NCBI RefSeq assembly: GCF_932526225.1 | Contig: NC_064043.1 | Location: 7,803,501-7,867,500, forward strand | Direction: 5' to 3' | Length of the DNA: 64,000 nucleotides | Origin: Nematostella vectensis | Lineage: Eukaryota > Cnidaria > Anthozoa > Actiniaria > Edwardsiidae | Part shown: positions 12,350 to 23,400 of the stretch, in pieces | Layout of the letters: every line of letters begins with the position of its first letter | Position numbering within the stretch: the stretch's first letter is position 1 | Made by a program: the position numbers and the translations under genes | Notes under the pieces: generated by a model | What the model saw: only the letters and a program-made list of their open reading frames with translations | What the model was told of the DNA's origin: nothing | Database searches by the model: none

Positions 12350-15300
12350 ATGGCGGATGAGAAAACAAAAATTTCGCCAGCAAAATTACAAGATAGTTTT
12401 CAGCCTGAATTAGTGAGTGCCCTTCGGGAAGTCGTAGAGGGATCTAGTTGGCAACTTATTGGTCGGGTTTCTGACTTCTCCGGTACACAGTGCACTGTTT
12501 TGTACCCCGATGACCCGTCACACGAAAACGTAGCAGTGTTCTTCGTTGGCAAAAATGGCGTGTGTGAAGGGGAGAGGAGTTTATTTGCGATAGACACAAT
12601 ATGCCCGCACGAAGGTGAGAATAGTAATAAACATGCCGAAAAAGGTTTTAAAATTGTTTGTCTTCATAGGAAATTGCGACAAAGTAAGTTGATTAATTAT
12701 ATTTTATACACAACTTGTCGTATGCAACTTGCCTGTGCCACGCTTGTTCTCGTAGAGTGAAAATCAATTCCACGGATCAGCTATGGCTCTCAGCTACGAC
12801 ATGAAAACATAGTAGGATTTTCAGATCCTTAGGCGATTGTAGCAGTATTTCCAATATGTTTTTTTTCTGATGTTATGAAGGGAAAAGTCATATTGTGAAA
12901 TTCGTAGACATAAACATGTTAGGAAAAAATTGTGTTTTCTAAATCAGCCTTTTGTTGAATTAAGAAATCACATGACATTCGCCTTCTAACAAAGCTTCAT
13001 CATAGAACTTCACACCGTATGTCATACTTGCCAACCTTGAAAGTTAAAAAAAACAGGGAGATTGTGCTTCAAATACTGTATAAGGAGTTTTCGATAAATT
13101 ATCCCAGGCGATAACAGTTGATGTATAGGAAGTTTTGATTTTTTTGCCGGGAGATGAAGGCTTAAAACTGGGAGTCTGTGGAGCTGTGGAGCTCTGAGTA
13201 CCAAGGAAAAGGGACATGTCTAAAATAAGGGAGCCCAATAAAGTGACCCACTCAAGTCCTCCTGCACTTGTAGAAATAATGGGATCTAAAACAACATTGA
13301 ACAAATTCCAATAAGTTATGTACAGACTGAAATTACAGACTGGAATTTGACCCGGTAAAAAACAGAAGTCCCCCCCCCCTTGGGACAAAACTGCAATCAA
13401 ATGCTCCTATCCCTCGGGATGCAAACTATAGGCAACTACCTGGCAACGACAACAAGTCATCTGAAATAAGCCAGTACACCTCAGCAAGTACATTTGTGCC
13501 AATAACTATAAAGATAACAGTTACTAAAAAATGAAAAAAAAAAATTATCTTCATCTGGCATTAGTTATTATTCATATTTGTGTCACAAATTTTCGCCATT
13601 CCACTGGCCACATGCTGATACAAATTGCTTGCTACAGAGAAAGTGTTAACCAGAAGGTGACATGATTTTTGCAAAATACATTTGTAATGTTATTCATTTG
13701 TCTCCAAGCCCCATGGTGGGGACATGTCTTTAAGTAAAAAAAAAACTGTCAATTCCCCCACCCCTTTGGGACAGATTCTTGTTCAAAAGTGCTCTAAACC
13801 CCCATATTAACCCCAAACTTCCCTGGGATCATGGGGTGGGGGTTTCAAATGACTAGCGCATTAATACCAAACCAGTATTCCTGTATACCACCAGGAGGCC
13901 CCCTGGAGCTTGGAGATATTGAGGACCTAGATGGATATCCTACTGTATTTTGTCCCTGGCATCATTATGACTTCAACCTCAAGACAGGAGAGTCTTCCAC
14001 AGGTCTACAGGTAAGCAGAGAATATTTCTAATAACAGGATAGGATTTTCCTTTAAAACACTGTCAAGTTTTATCAGTGAATTAGCTAGGAATGGTCAAAT
14101 TTTAGATCACTTGCATAAGAAAACTATGCCTGCCCCCCATCCCCCCTCCTCCTCCTTTGTTCAGGATTTAGCGGCTAAGGTATGCAAGCTTGTCATAGGG
14201 TTCAATTTTTTTTACCTTTGATTTAAAACTTTGTCTGCCATTTTGTTGGGGTTTGTTTAAGAGGTCAGCATTTAACCCATACTAAAGCCTGGTTTTCATA
14301 TAGTGGTAACAGTCGTAAGGGTAATAAGAATCATCCACAAAAAATTCCTTGCGAACAGTTCTACAGTATCTCTATGACTGTTATGACCGGAAATTGGTGT
14401 GATACGACTGAACTTTTATAATGGAAACACTCTCAAGCAACAATACACAGGATGCTTGGTTGTTATTTCCAACTTGAAACAAGTGTGCGGAGTTTTATGG
14501 AAGAAGTACCAATGTGTTGAACACCCCTAGCGGCTCCCTTCCCTTGAAAATAGTCAGGACTCAAAATCTGTGTCCTCTTCGACCTTCTCTTTCTCTTTTT
14601 CGTACATATGAGTGTACATATAATACAACCAGTATAACCAAATGGAAACCAACAAACATTTGGGTCATATTGGTCGTATGCAAGTCGTGTTCTCACCTCG
14701 GGGGCAAACCCTAGACGACTGGTATGACCCCTACGGCTGTTACAGCTATATGGAAACCAGGCTTAAGGAACATTAATTTTTGTAAGCAGAAGGAAGTGTG
14801 ATGGTTGTTGTGTTATAGACACATTGTTTCCATTCATGATGATGGATGATAAAATGTGGATGTACTGATATTCATTTATTTCACAGCAACAAACATATGA
14901 GGTACAAGTTGTAGGCAGTGAGGTTTATATCAACATAGATGTTGAACTCTCAAGAAAGCCAAATTCAGATCAGGCATCAGATGAAACAAATATAAGAAAG
15001 ACTGAATTATCCCCTGGTAAATATTTACAAATTATTGCTCTGTACATATGGTTTTCTTTTGTTGGACATTGGTTCATTGTTCTCAGTCAATGCATGAGAC
15101 TGCTGCTTGAGCTATAACTGGCTAGCAGTAGCCCATGTTTTATCTTGTCATTTAAAAAAAAGCAGGGATGCCAATGAGCACCTGGACACAAGGCTGTTAA
15201 TAAACAACAAAAAAGACTGTAAAAACTGATTCAATTGCAAAGCCTTTGAGTGCTAAGAGGCACACAGTTCTCAACCTGTGTGCAAAATCACCATAAATTT

Positions 15301-18300
15301 AACCAAGAGCTAATGATCTTCCTATAGCATATAAAACTTGGACTTTTGCAGGCAAAGTTAAAGTTGGGTATTAAGGTCTTACCACTACCAACTTTGCTCA
15401 GATATTGCCTTGTCTTAAGCTTGAGCAATCCCCATTCTCCTCTAACAATGCCTTTAGACTTTAATGCTTTTAGTGTTATTGTTTTTTTAGTACATCACCT
15501 GCTCTTTTTTCAGTAGATGCCATTGCTCCAAGACCATCATCGGACACACTGTGTAACTGGGCTGTTACCATTTTGTGTACTCCAGATCCAGAAAAAAAGG
15601 TAAACAATGTTTTGTTCTTACCCTCTTCGCCTGTACTCTGTTCACCTCAATAATAGGGCATAATTCATTCTCCTGAAAAATGCATTGAGATAATGTTAAA
15701 AGCAGGGCTTCTGGAATTACGCAGAAAAAACCTCAAAATTACGCGGGATTCTTTGCTAAATTACGCGGAAAATAAATCATTATGCGCTAAATTACGCGAA
15801 ATTTTGCAATACATTTTTATTTAAAAATCTTTACTGAATTACGCGCTAAATTACACGGAATATCAACTGTTACGTCCAAACTACAATATGTACCGAAGGA
15901 AAGCACAAAATAACTTGTTAATTTTTTGCGCGAAAATATCTTAGGCGAGCTTTCATTGGCTCCTAGCCACCAGCCAATTAAAAAAGGTATTTTATTATTA
16001 GTCCTAGGCCTTCGCGGTTTAGGAAAGAATGCCTAGACCTTTTTATTTGTTTTCGAAATTCGGTTCGAAATATCGCACTCTTACGAAGAATATCTCTCTT
16101 TTCTTACAAGAAATAGAGGTAAGAACCCTAAAAGAACACATCAGCTGTGCACTTAAATGTTTTGTCTTTCAACATTTAGCCAAATTATGCGGGATTACGC
16201 GGAAATTTGTGGATTACGCGGAGAAAGCCAAATTACGCGCTTCCACACAAGCTTGTAATTCCAGAAGCCCTGTAAAAGGTTTGGTATGCTAAGAGAGTAG
16301 TGGATGACTTTTGCATAGCTTTGTAGTGCCTGAGCTTCTCACCACTGGGTTCTGGGTTCGATTCCTGGTTCCGACGTGAGTTGAGTTGGTTGGATCTCGC
16401 CTTTGCTTCAAGGGTTTTTCTCTAGGTTTTCCAGTTTTCCTCCCTCCTTAAAACTGTGATCCGTGGTCAGACATGAGTTGTATGGCGGCTGCCTGAGGCG
16501 CCTTTACCATGCTTTCAACTTGACCACGGCTGAATCTGGGCTTTATAATTCAGCATCTAGCTGCAGTGAGGGTAATTAGCTACTCCAATTTATTCATTCG
16601 TTCATTCATTTATTTATGTATTTATTTATTTATATTTATTATTTTTAGGTTAGGCTTACTCTAGAGGTAGCTGATCGATGGATAACAGGTGACCTTTCTG
16701 ATATAGGAGAATGCACACCACCTGACGAGCCGGTCCACACCAAAGACCTGAAGGTTGTTGCTGTTGGAAAAACCAGGAAGCTTGGAAAAGCTGGAAGTCT
16801 AGGATCCCGAGTCAGCCTTCTTCACTCATTGGCTAATATAGAACAATGGGCAATTGATCTATCCTGGGATATCATTGCCAGGTTTTCCAGATCATGTGTT
16901 GATGGGGAGAGACCTTTGCCCAAAGAATTCTTCACAGATTTTGTCAAGGTGGCTGCTGATGAGGCAAAGGTATAAACGATGGCAATGTTATCTGGTTTGT
17001 TTTGAATCTCACACATATTTAAGATATTGGAAACATTTGTTTGTTTTTTAGCATTATAAATTGTTGGCTGAACGCTTATTATCCCTGGGAAGCTTCTTCG
17101 GTTCTCAACCTGTGCATAATGGTATGTTGCCTTCTTCTCTGTATCATATTTCTTTTATCTGATCATAATCAATCCCTTTTCTTTTCTTTTTGCTTGCCTT
17201 GGTGAGTGACAATTGAATCTTGATTGAATGATTTCAAGTCCATCAACTGTAAAATATGTGGAAAATATTCTTGACTAGCAATTTCCTGCCAAACCCTGCA
17301 CAGCAACACCTTGTTAAGACCTTGTATGGAAACAGATTTGTGCAAAATTACTTTTGCAGGATTATGGCAGTCTGCTCAAGAAACATCTCACAGTCTTCTC
17401 AGTAGATTAGCCATAGTACATATGGTACATGAAGCTCGGTAAGGCACATGGTTAAATGACAAGTGATTATGGAGGTATATACCTTCCTGCGCAGAGCTTT
17501 TTGTGTTGCTTGTTTCATTTGCTTGCAAGAATTTTGTGCAAATAACTATGAACCACACTGTTTAATAGTTGCTAGTGGTTGATCATTTCTTTTTCACAGA
17601 CAGCATTCTTTTTCTCTATTTCAGAAGCTAAAAAAAATTAGACAATGCTAGTTGCCCTGTTTTTGAGTGCTAGTGATAACTACCCATGCCCTGATCATTT
17701 ATCTGATGCTGCTATTGGTTGGATGTTCACAACAAAAAAAAGATCTAATTCTTAATTGCTGGTTATCTGATTGCAAAGGCTTGAATGTACACCCGAAAGC
17801 ACACAACAACTTTTTAAGTGCTTGCGATAAATAAAGTAATCTTAATCCATAGCCTGATATTTTGTCACCTTTGTTATCTGATTGTTGTAGCTTGGATGTA
17901 CACTCTAAAACACTCCTGGTTTTTAAGTGCTTGTGATAAATAAAGTGGTCTTAATCCATAGCCTGATAATTTTCATGTTGTCATCTGATTGTAGTGGCTT
18001 GGATGTACACCCTAAAACACACGCCCGCTTTTTAAGTGCTGGTGATAAAGAATCTGCTGATCTCTTGGAAGTTCTCTACACGGAAGAGATAACCCATGTA
18101 GCGACGGGTATTCAATGGTTCTCCTTTATCTGTGATTCAGTTTGCCCACCCTTAGTAAGTCTGTGGCATAAGTGATTATAATTTCCTAAGCAGTAGATAG
18201 AAATGAGACACAGAAGTTATGGAAATTGCTTGTGTCATAAAGGCATGTCACTCGCATTTTGAGTCGCACAGTCTAAAATTACTCACCCTCAGACCATAAG

Positions 18301-19597
18301 AATACTTAAAATTGTGTGACAGACCCACCCAAAATATTGTAAGTGGCTGAAATGTGAGAAAGAAGGATTGGGTTAGGCCTTAATTTTCATGTACTACCAC
18401 TTTCTTCATTTCTGTTAGTTTAATTTCCAATTATTATTACAAGGCAGCACACTGTGCCTGTTATAGTGGCTCATTTAAAAGACCCATATAACATTTGTTA
18501 ATCAGGCTGTAAAACTAGATAAAGTTGAATGTCTGTCTGTCTTTCCTTTTTTTTCCCTTTATTTCCAATAATTTTGTGACTGCTAAATATAGTAATCTTT
18601 ATGCAAAATGATGTTTGATATTATTTTCAGGACAAGATAACAACCTTTCATGAGCTGGTTAGAAAGCACTTCAAGTAAGTTTTCTAATATCCCAGTGATT
18701 TTTTTTTTCTTTATACCATATGGAAAGTGTTACAAAGTACAAATTCTGTATTTGTAGTATTTGTCCAAGCTTAGCCTAATAATTTTCGTCCTAGCCCAGT
18801 AATTTATTGGCAAATCCTTTGCCACTAACCAGCTTATAAAATAAGACAGGTGATAGTTTTATGAATTTTGTGCCGTCAACTCTGATGGATTTCTTGAAGT
18901 CAAGGTCAAGACCATAATTATCCTTACCTTCTCAATCTTCTGAAAATGTTGTCTTTCTTTTTAAGGGGCTACCTTAAACCACCTTTTGATACATCAGGCA
19001 GAGAGCAAGCAGGCATGACTGAAGCAGTGAGTATCAAATATATCTTTTGAACATAAAAAATAACCCCTTTCCATATAGTGGTTGACATTATATATATTTG
19101 TCTTCAGATTCAAAATATAGTCTGACAACTAAATGCCTGGCAGAGAAAAAGCAAAGTCTTTTTATTTTCAGATCATTTTACATTCACAATACCTGGAAAT
19201 ATGCCAGCAACCTGATAGGGGTTATGTTTTAAATATACTTTAAAGGGGCAGTGTCATGGTAAGAGCTTTGCAATAGCTCTCTGGCTCAGACACAATGAAT
19301 TTCAGTCAAATTCTAATATTGACTTATGAGCCTTTGGTACATGTGTGAGACTTACATTCAAAAGAAATGACCAAATACTGTCAATAAACATAGTTTTTTA
19401 AAAAAATATTGTTATTATTTTAACAAGGTATTGACAGCTTAAAGTTCTCTGTTTGTAAACAATTAAGCCTACAATAAACACAGATTCCAGACAAGCACAG
19501 TACCATGACACTGCCCCTTTAAGAATTTTACTAAAAGTACTTTATTTTATTTTCTTTTTGTCCCCAGTGGTACCTTCCATTGGTTAAGCCAAGTTGA
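12350..19597 (+). CDS. Rieske [2Fe-2S] - DUF455 ferritin-like fusion protein (453 aa, complete)
   Basis: Eleven exons: 12350-12614, 13895-14010, 14887-15016, 15514-15599, 16649-16969, 17052-17121, 17360-17438, 17995-18154, 18631-18674, 18966-19026, 19568-19597 (TGA). Phases agree at every junction. Residues 30-145 form a Rieske domain with C85-P-H87 and C108-P-W-H111; the stretch GGPLELGDIEDLDG strongly resembles animal RFESD. Residues 200-453 are DUF455, a ferritin-like four-helix family. Putative di-iron ligands are E264 (NIEQWAIDL), E304-x2-H307 (DEAKH), E354 (HMVHEARGLDVHP) and E387-x2-H390 (EEITH). The likely role is an iron-dependent redox enzyme whose Rieske cluster feeds electrons to the di-iron site; the substrate is unknown. 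There is no signal peptide, so it is probably cytosolic. The ATG has A at -3. The last exon encodes only nine residues, WYLPLVKPS. Confidence 0.9.
13022..13440. repeat. Probable DNA-transposon-derived repeat in intron 1 (Rieske-DUF455 gene)
   Basis: The start CATACTTGCCAACCTTGAAA followed by an AACAGGGAGAT stretch, and the C-run with TTGGGACAAAACTGC near 13368, look like common dispersed repeats. A related C-run/TTTGGGACAGATT module recurs near 13755. I could not identify matching ends or a target duplication. Confidence 0.3.
14285..14764. mobile_element. MITE, 480 bp, with long terminal inverted repeats (intron 2)
   Basis: The left end AAGCCTGGTTTTCATATAG pairs with the right end CTATATGGAAACCAGGCTT with one mismatch. 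The similarity extends inward (GGTAACAGTCGTAAGGGT against ACCCCTACGGCTGTTAC), giving roughly 40 bp of imperfect inverted repeat. Flanks are CTA and TAAG, so the target duplication is short or decayed. No transposase is encoded. Confidence 0.75.
15703..16272. mobile_element. MITE, 570 bp, with many ATTACGCG motifs (intron 4)
   Basis: The left end CAGGGCTTCTGGAATTAC matches the right end GTAATTCCAGAAGCCCTG as an inverted repeat. TAAAAG flanks both sides (15697-15702 and 16273-16278), a 6-bp target duplication. ATTACGCG-type words (ATTACGCGG, ATTACGCGC, ATTACGCGA) occur about ten times, clustered near both ends in the same orientation. An 87-codon frame at 16029-16292 inside it has no known domain. 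The structure fits a non-autonomous hAT-like element. Confidence 0.8.
16310..16650 (+). mobile_element. tRNA-derived SINE-like element (intron 4)
   Basis: The word GGGTTCGATTCCTGG at about 16350 is a good Pol III B box. About 35 bases upstream lies a weak A-box-like stretch (TAGTGCCTGAGCTTCTC). The body continues GTGAGTTGAGTTGGTTGG and TTTTTCTCTAGGTTTTCCAG, and ends in a TTTATTTA-rich tail just before the exon 5 acceptor. This is the layout of a tRNA-related SINE. Flanking duplications were not found. Confidence 0.55.
17762..17978 (+). repeat. Two decayed tandem copies of the exon 8 acceptor edge (Rieske-DUF455 gene)
   Basis: The intron before exon 8 holds two copies of the acceptor and first ~60 bases of exon 8. 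All three copies read TATCTGATTG (TCATCTGATTG in the real one), then a GGCTTGGATGTACACcc-like coding start, then TTTTTAAGTGCTTGTGATAAA. Unit length is about 106-111 bp. In copy 1 the acceptor AG is weakened (ttgcaaaggc). Copy 2 keeps a usable ttgttgtag but lacks the TGG. Both intronic copies diverge after GATAAA and soon hit a stop (TAAATAAAG). The exon at 17995 is the intact one. Confidence 0.85.
19240..19522. mobile_element. MITE with perfect 22-bp inverted repeats and TTAA ends (last intron)
   Basis: TTAAAGGGGCAGTGTCATGG at 19240 is exactly the inverse of the end at 19501-19522. Both ends abut TTAA, the target site of piggyBac elements, so a piggyBac-type non-autonomous element is the simplest reading. 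TTAA could also just be part of the inverted repeat. It is 283 bp and non-coding. Confidence 0.8.
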
Positions 19598-19745
19598 CAA
19601 GAAAAGACAGTATAGAGGAATGCACATAATGTTAATGATGTATTTATTATAGAATTTATGAATAAGGCCAAGTTGACAAGAAAAGACAGTATAGAGGAAT
19701 GCACATAATGTTAATGATGTATTTATTATGGAATTTATGAATAAG
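19588..19745 (+). repeat. Perfect-phase 79-bp tandem duplication spanning the stop codon
   Basis: Copies 19588-19666 and 19667-19745 both start GCCAAGTTGACAAG and differ at about one base. Copy 1 begins inside the last codons of the Rieske-DUF455 gene and includes its TGA. Copy 2 lies wholly in the 3' UTR. High identity points to a recent event. Confidence 0.9.
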
Positions 19746-19749
19746 ACAA

Positions 19750-19915
19750 CAGGGGCCGATCTAGGGATGGACTGAACAGGCCCCACCCCACCCCCCACCC
19801 CCAATTTTTAGATATTTGGCTTCAATCACAAGAAATCACAAGAAATATAAGCATATCCATGGAATCTGCCCCTCCCCTTTCTTAATACCCTTGCTTCGCC
19901 CCCCCCCCCATCCTC
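19750..19915. mobile_element. Fragment of a CAGGGG-type MITE in the 3' flank
   Basis: The left end CAGGGGCCGATCTAGGG and internal text (AGATATTTGGC...AATATAAG...TTTCTTAATACCCTTGC) resemble the element at 37661-38055. No clean right end was found, so it is truncated or rearranged. Confidence 0.5.
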
Positions 19916-20094
19916 AAAGATGTTTGTTTTTGTTGAATTAGGTAAGCGGACCTTGGAAATTTTTTAAAGGGTCGGTTGTTGAATTTCACCCCTGGAAACC
20001 CAAGGGTACATAATCATTGTTTTTTTACCTTATTTCTTTCACGAATTTTACATCTTTTTTCTGGTCTTCATCCAAAATGTGTAGGACCTGAGCA

Positions 20095-20100
20095 AATAAA
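20095..20100 (+). terminator. Candidate poly(A) signal of the Rieske-DUF455 gene
   Basis: An AATAAA lies about 500 bases after the stop codon, the first canonical signal on this strand. The implied 3' UTR would contain the 79-bp duplication and a MITE fragment. The region from here to 20433 should hold the JADE promoter; it is CpG-richer (20200-20300) than its surroundings. Confidence 0.45.
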
Positions 20101-20433
20101 AGAACGCGCAATGTAGGAATGCAATCTTTCCCTTTATTTTTCTAGTTCTTGATAAGTTTTTCTGACCTCGCCCCCATCCCTCTCCCCTTTCAAAAGTACA
20201 GGTAGCCCGTTGCGTATTTTTCCCGCGCGGCGGCGGTCTGGGGTGGCGGTGACGTCACGGCATGGATGAGTGCTCTGCAGGCCTCGCTCGAGCATGACGT
20301 CGGTTTGGCGGGAAGTGTTTAGTATGGCCGAAATTTGTGGGATTTTAGGACACAAACAAATACAAAACCGTTGTGATTTGAAGTCTGTATGATAGAAGAA
20401 GGCCTGGGTTATCATTTCGACAGCATTTCAGGC

Positions 20434-23400
20434 ATGGGATCAAATTCTAAGACAGGGAAAAAGGACGTTGATTCATCACTGCTCGGTAAGACCTCGCCTC
20501 TCGATCGTGTGAACCTTGTAATATATGCAGAGAACGCTTCGTAATTCCGCCATTTTTACAAACTTTACACGCAAAAAATTCAATCCAATAGCTCGTTACA
20601 TTAGGAGGTATTTTCGTTAGGCTTTATATCTATCGTTGGATGCTTTACCAGGTCAAAACCCTCGCCACATTTTCCCGAAGTTTAGAAGGCGGTCGTTATT
20701 TTGGAGATGCGTAGAGTTTGGGTCAACGTTTCGTAATTTCGTTTCGCCGTTGAATGCTTACCGTCGCTTGTATCTCCAAAATACTGGTTTAAATCGTGCT
20801 CTTCTCTCTATCTAGTACAGAATCGTTCACATGCCGACTAGACAACGCTCGCCTGGCGCCGCCACCACTAAACGTATTTTTGTATTGTTGTTATCGAATT
20901 TCAGACCATGTGATTCCCTCGCTCTGCATTTATAATGTATGATCTCTAGTTAAAGTCGTCTCTTAGATAAATTAAGACTTCCAGAGGATATTGTCAGCCT
21001 GTTAACTAATTACTCCCAGCGCGTATTTTGATAGCAGGACCTACAATGGGATAAATCATGGAACCTTGTAACTTTTGGCGGTATAAACATATTACAAGAA
21101 TATTTCATTTGACATTAAAATCTACAATTTTTTTTTTAGTCTGATAGTTTTTGGAATTTGCATAATACAAAAAGGTTTATAAACTACGACAGCTCTTGTA
21201 TAGAAAGCAAAGAGTAGGTGGTGGATAAATTTTGTTTTGAATGATGATAAAAAAGACTATGTTTTTCAGTTCGGCCAATTTGCCTATAACCTCTAAGGCA
21301 TTTTTGTCCCAGCCATGGGCGAACATTAATGTAAAACACTTATTTTGACATTGAGTTAACGCAGTGTAACTTCCATTTAGGTTTTGAAAAATTATGACAC
21401 AAATACGCATTTGTATCATACATTTCAAGCTTTATTCTCGACTATGATTGGTTGAGGTCGTATTGCTAACATTTCTAACAGAATGCAAAAGTGTTATTAA
21501 TTATGTAGGGCCTAGGGGTTTCCTCTGAGCTTATGTTCAATTCGTAAATTCATACAGCAGCTTTAGCTATTTTGTAACACAATGTGAACACCAATATTTT
21601 CTTATAAAAACAACACAATTGAGTTTACTGTGTCATAATAAAAAAATAAATAAAAGTTTTGAATGTCTGATTTTGACCATCTATCTTAATGCAAGCTTTT
21701 CTTTATAGCTAGATTTACAGTAATTATGAAGTTGCAAGATCAACAACTAGAGGAAATTGTTTTATTGTATTCTGAATAAAAAGGGATGTTAGAAATAGTA
21801 AACCTTTTATTAGGCTTCAAACCAGTAATTATCTTTGACAATTTGCAAAATTGGTATTCATTTTGCTTGACATGTATTTAATATTTTTGTACTTTGGAAT
21901 TTAATTTTTTGTGTTCTGATTTTCATGTTTATTTAGTACACTGTGTCTGCTTAATCCATTAATCGGTCATGTCAAACATTTCCTTGTATATAGTAACCAT
22001 ATTTTTTTTTTACAGAGGAAGGTATTGATTTTGAAAGGAAAGCAAGCAAAAGGCCAAAACCATTAGAAGGAAAAGGGTAAGCTTGCAATGAAGTACTATA
22101 AATAATCCATTTTATGGTCGCCTGTGTGGAAGGATATACAGGAATCATTGTAACAATTGGCCATTGTTAGGCAGTATGCTCAATTAAATTGTGGTATAGA
22201 AGTGACCCAAGCAATCTTCAAAATTATTTAACAAGTTATCATTTGTGCTTATATAATCTACTCCTTTAAAATAAGTTATCATGGTAAACAGCAAATTGCA
22301 ATTGGCAAATGGCAGTTGCACAACTGAAGGGTACCATTATTTCAACTGAATGCTGGAGAATGTGGATCAATCTTTCAATAATCCCTAAAAAAAAAACATC
22401 CATATTTGGCTCTGGCATCACTGGAGTTCATTTATAACATTTTCTGAATTAGGTGTAAAAAATTTGTTCAAAGTTCACTACATATTTTTTTTAGTTTTAG
22501 TCTAAAATCAAATAATTTAATTAATATCAATAAAGTCTTCCAAAATGTTGTGTTACATCCTAAAGAAAGATCAGATCAATCTTAAATTGAATATATTTTT
22601 TGTGGCTATCAGAAGAATGTAAATACACTCAAGTATGTTCGTAATTAATAATATTTTTTTTATTTTATTGATCATCTCCAATGTTTATTTCTTTTTAGGA
22701 CACCAACATTTAGTTTGATCACTGAAGAATGGAAAAGTAAGCAATGTTTTTAAGTAATTGGTGTTTTCTTCTTTTTATATTTAAAGATATGTCCCTTCAT
22801 TTTTTCTCAGACTTATTTTTTTATAAATAGCAAAAAAAGAAATAATAATTTGCTGATATTGCATAAGAATGTACAAAATTAAAATCAGAATTGCTTGCTG
22901 TAGATTCCCCCATAGTGTTTCAATTTAGGATTCCTATTACGCTACCATCAAGGTTTGACTCCCCTTTATTCCCTAGAAACTATTCATTATACACATATTT
23001 CACTTAAGATTGCCTATAAGAAAAATGGAAAATTATGAATGCCTAACACCAATAGTTGGCGAAAACAAGTCTTGTATCTTTTAATAACATTTAGTGAGGC
23101 TAAATTAAGTTAAGTGATGCCCTTGTAATGAATGAACACATTTTTAACACAAGAAAACATTGTTATTGGTCAAACTGTTCATTTTCTTATTATCAAACTT
23201 AATTGAAATAGGTGTATTTGATGTCAAGGTTTATTTGTTAATGTTCAATATTTTCATGCTTTACTTTAGCTTCATCCTGCCCCCCCTCTCCCATCCCACT
23301 TCTGTCTTTGGATGGGCGCACAGGTCACAAACCAGCAGAGGTAAGAAGTTTGCTAACCATTACCATATTGTAATTTATATACTGTGTAGGGAACTTCTTG

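Noticed and set aside
16029-16292. 87-codon frame
   Set aside because: It lies inside the ATTACGCG MITE and shows no transposase motif.
16345-16365. tRNA gene suggested by the B box GGGTTCGATTCC
   Set aside because: There is no cloverleaf around it, and the surrounding text fits a SINE.
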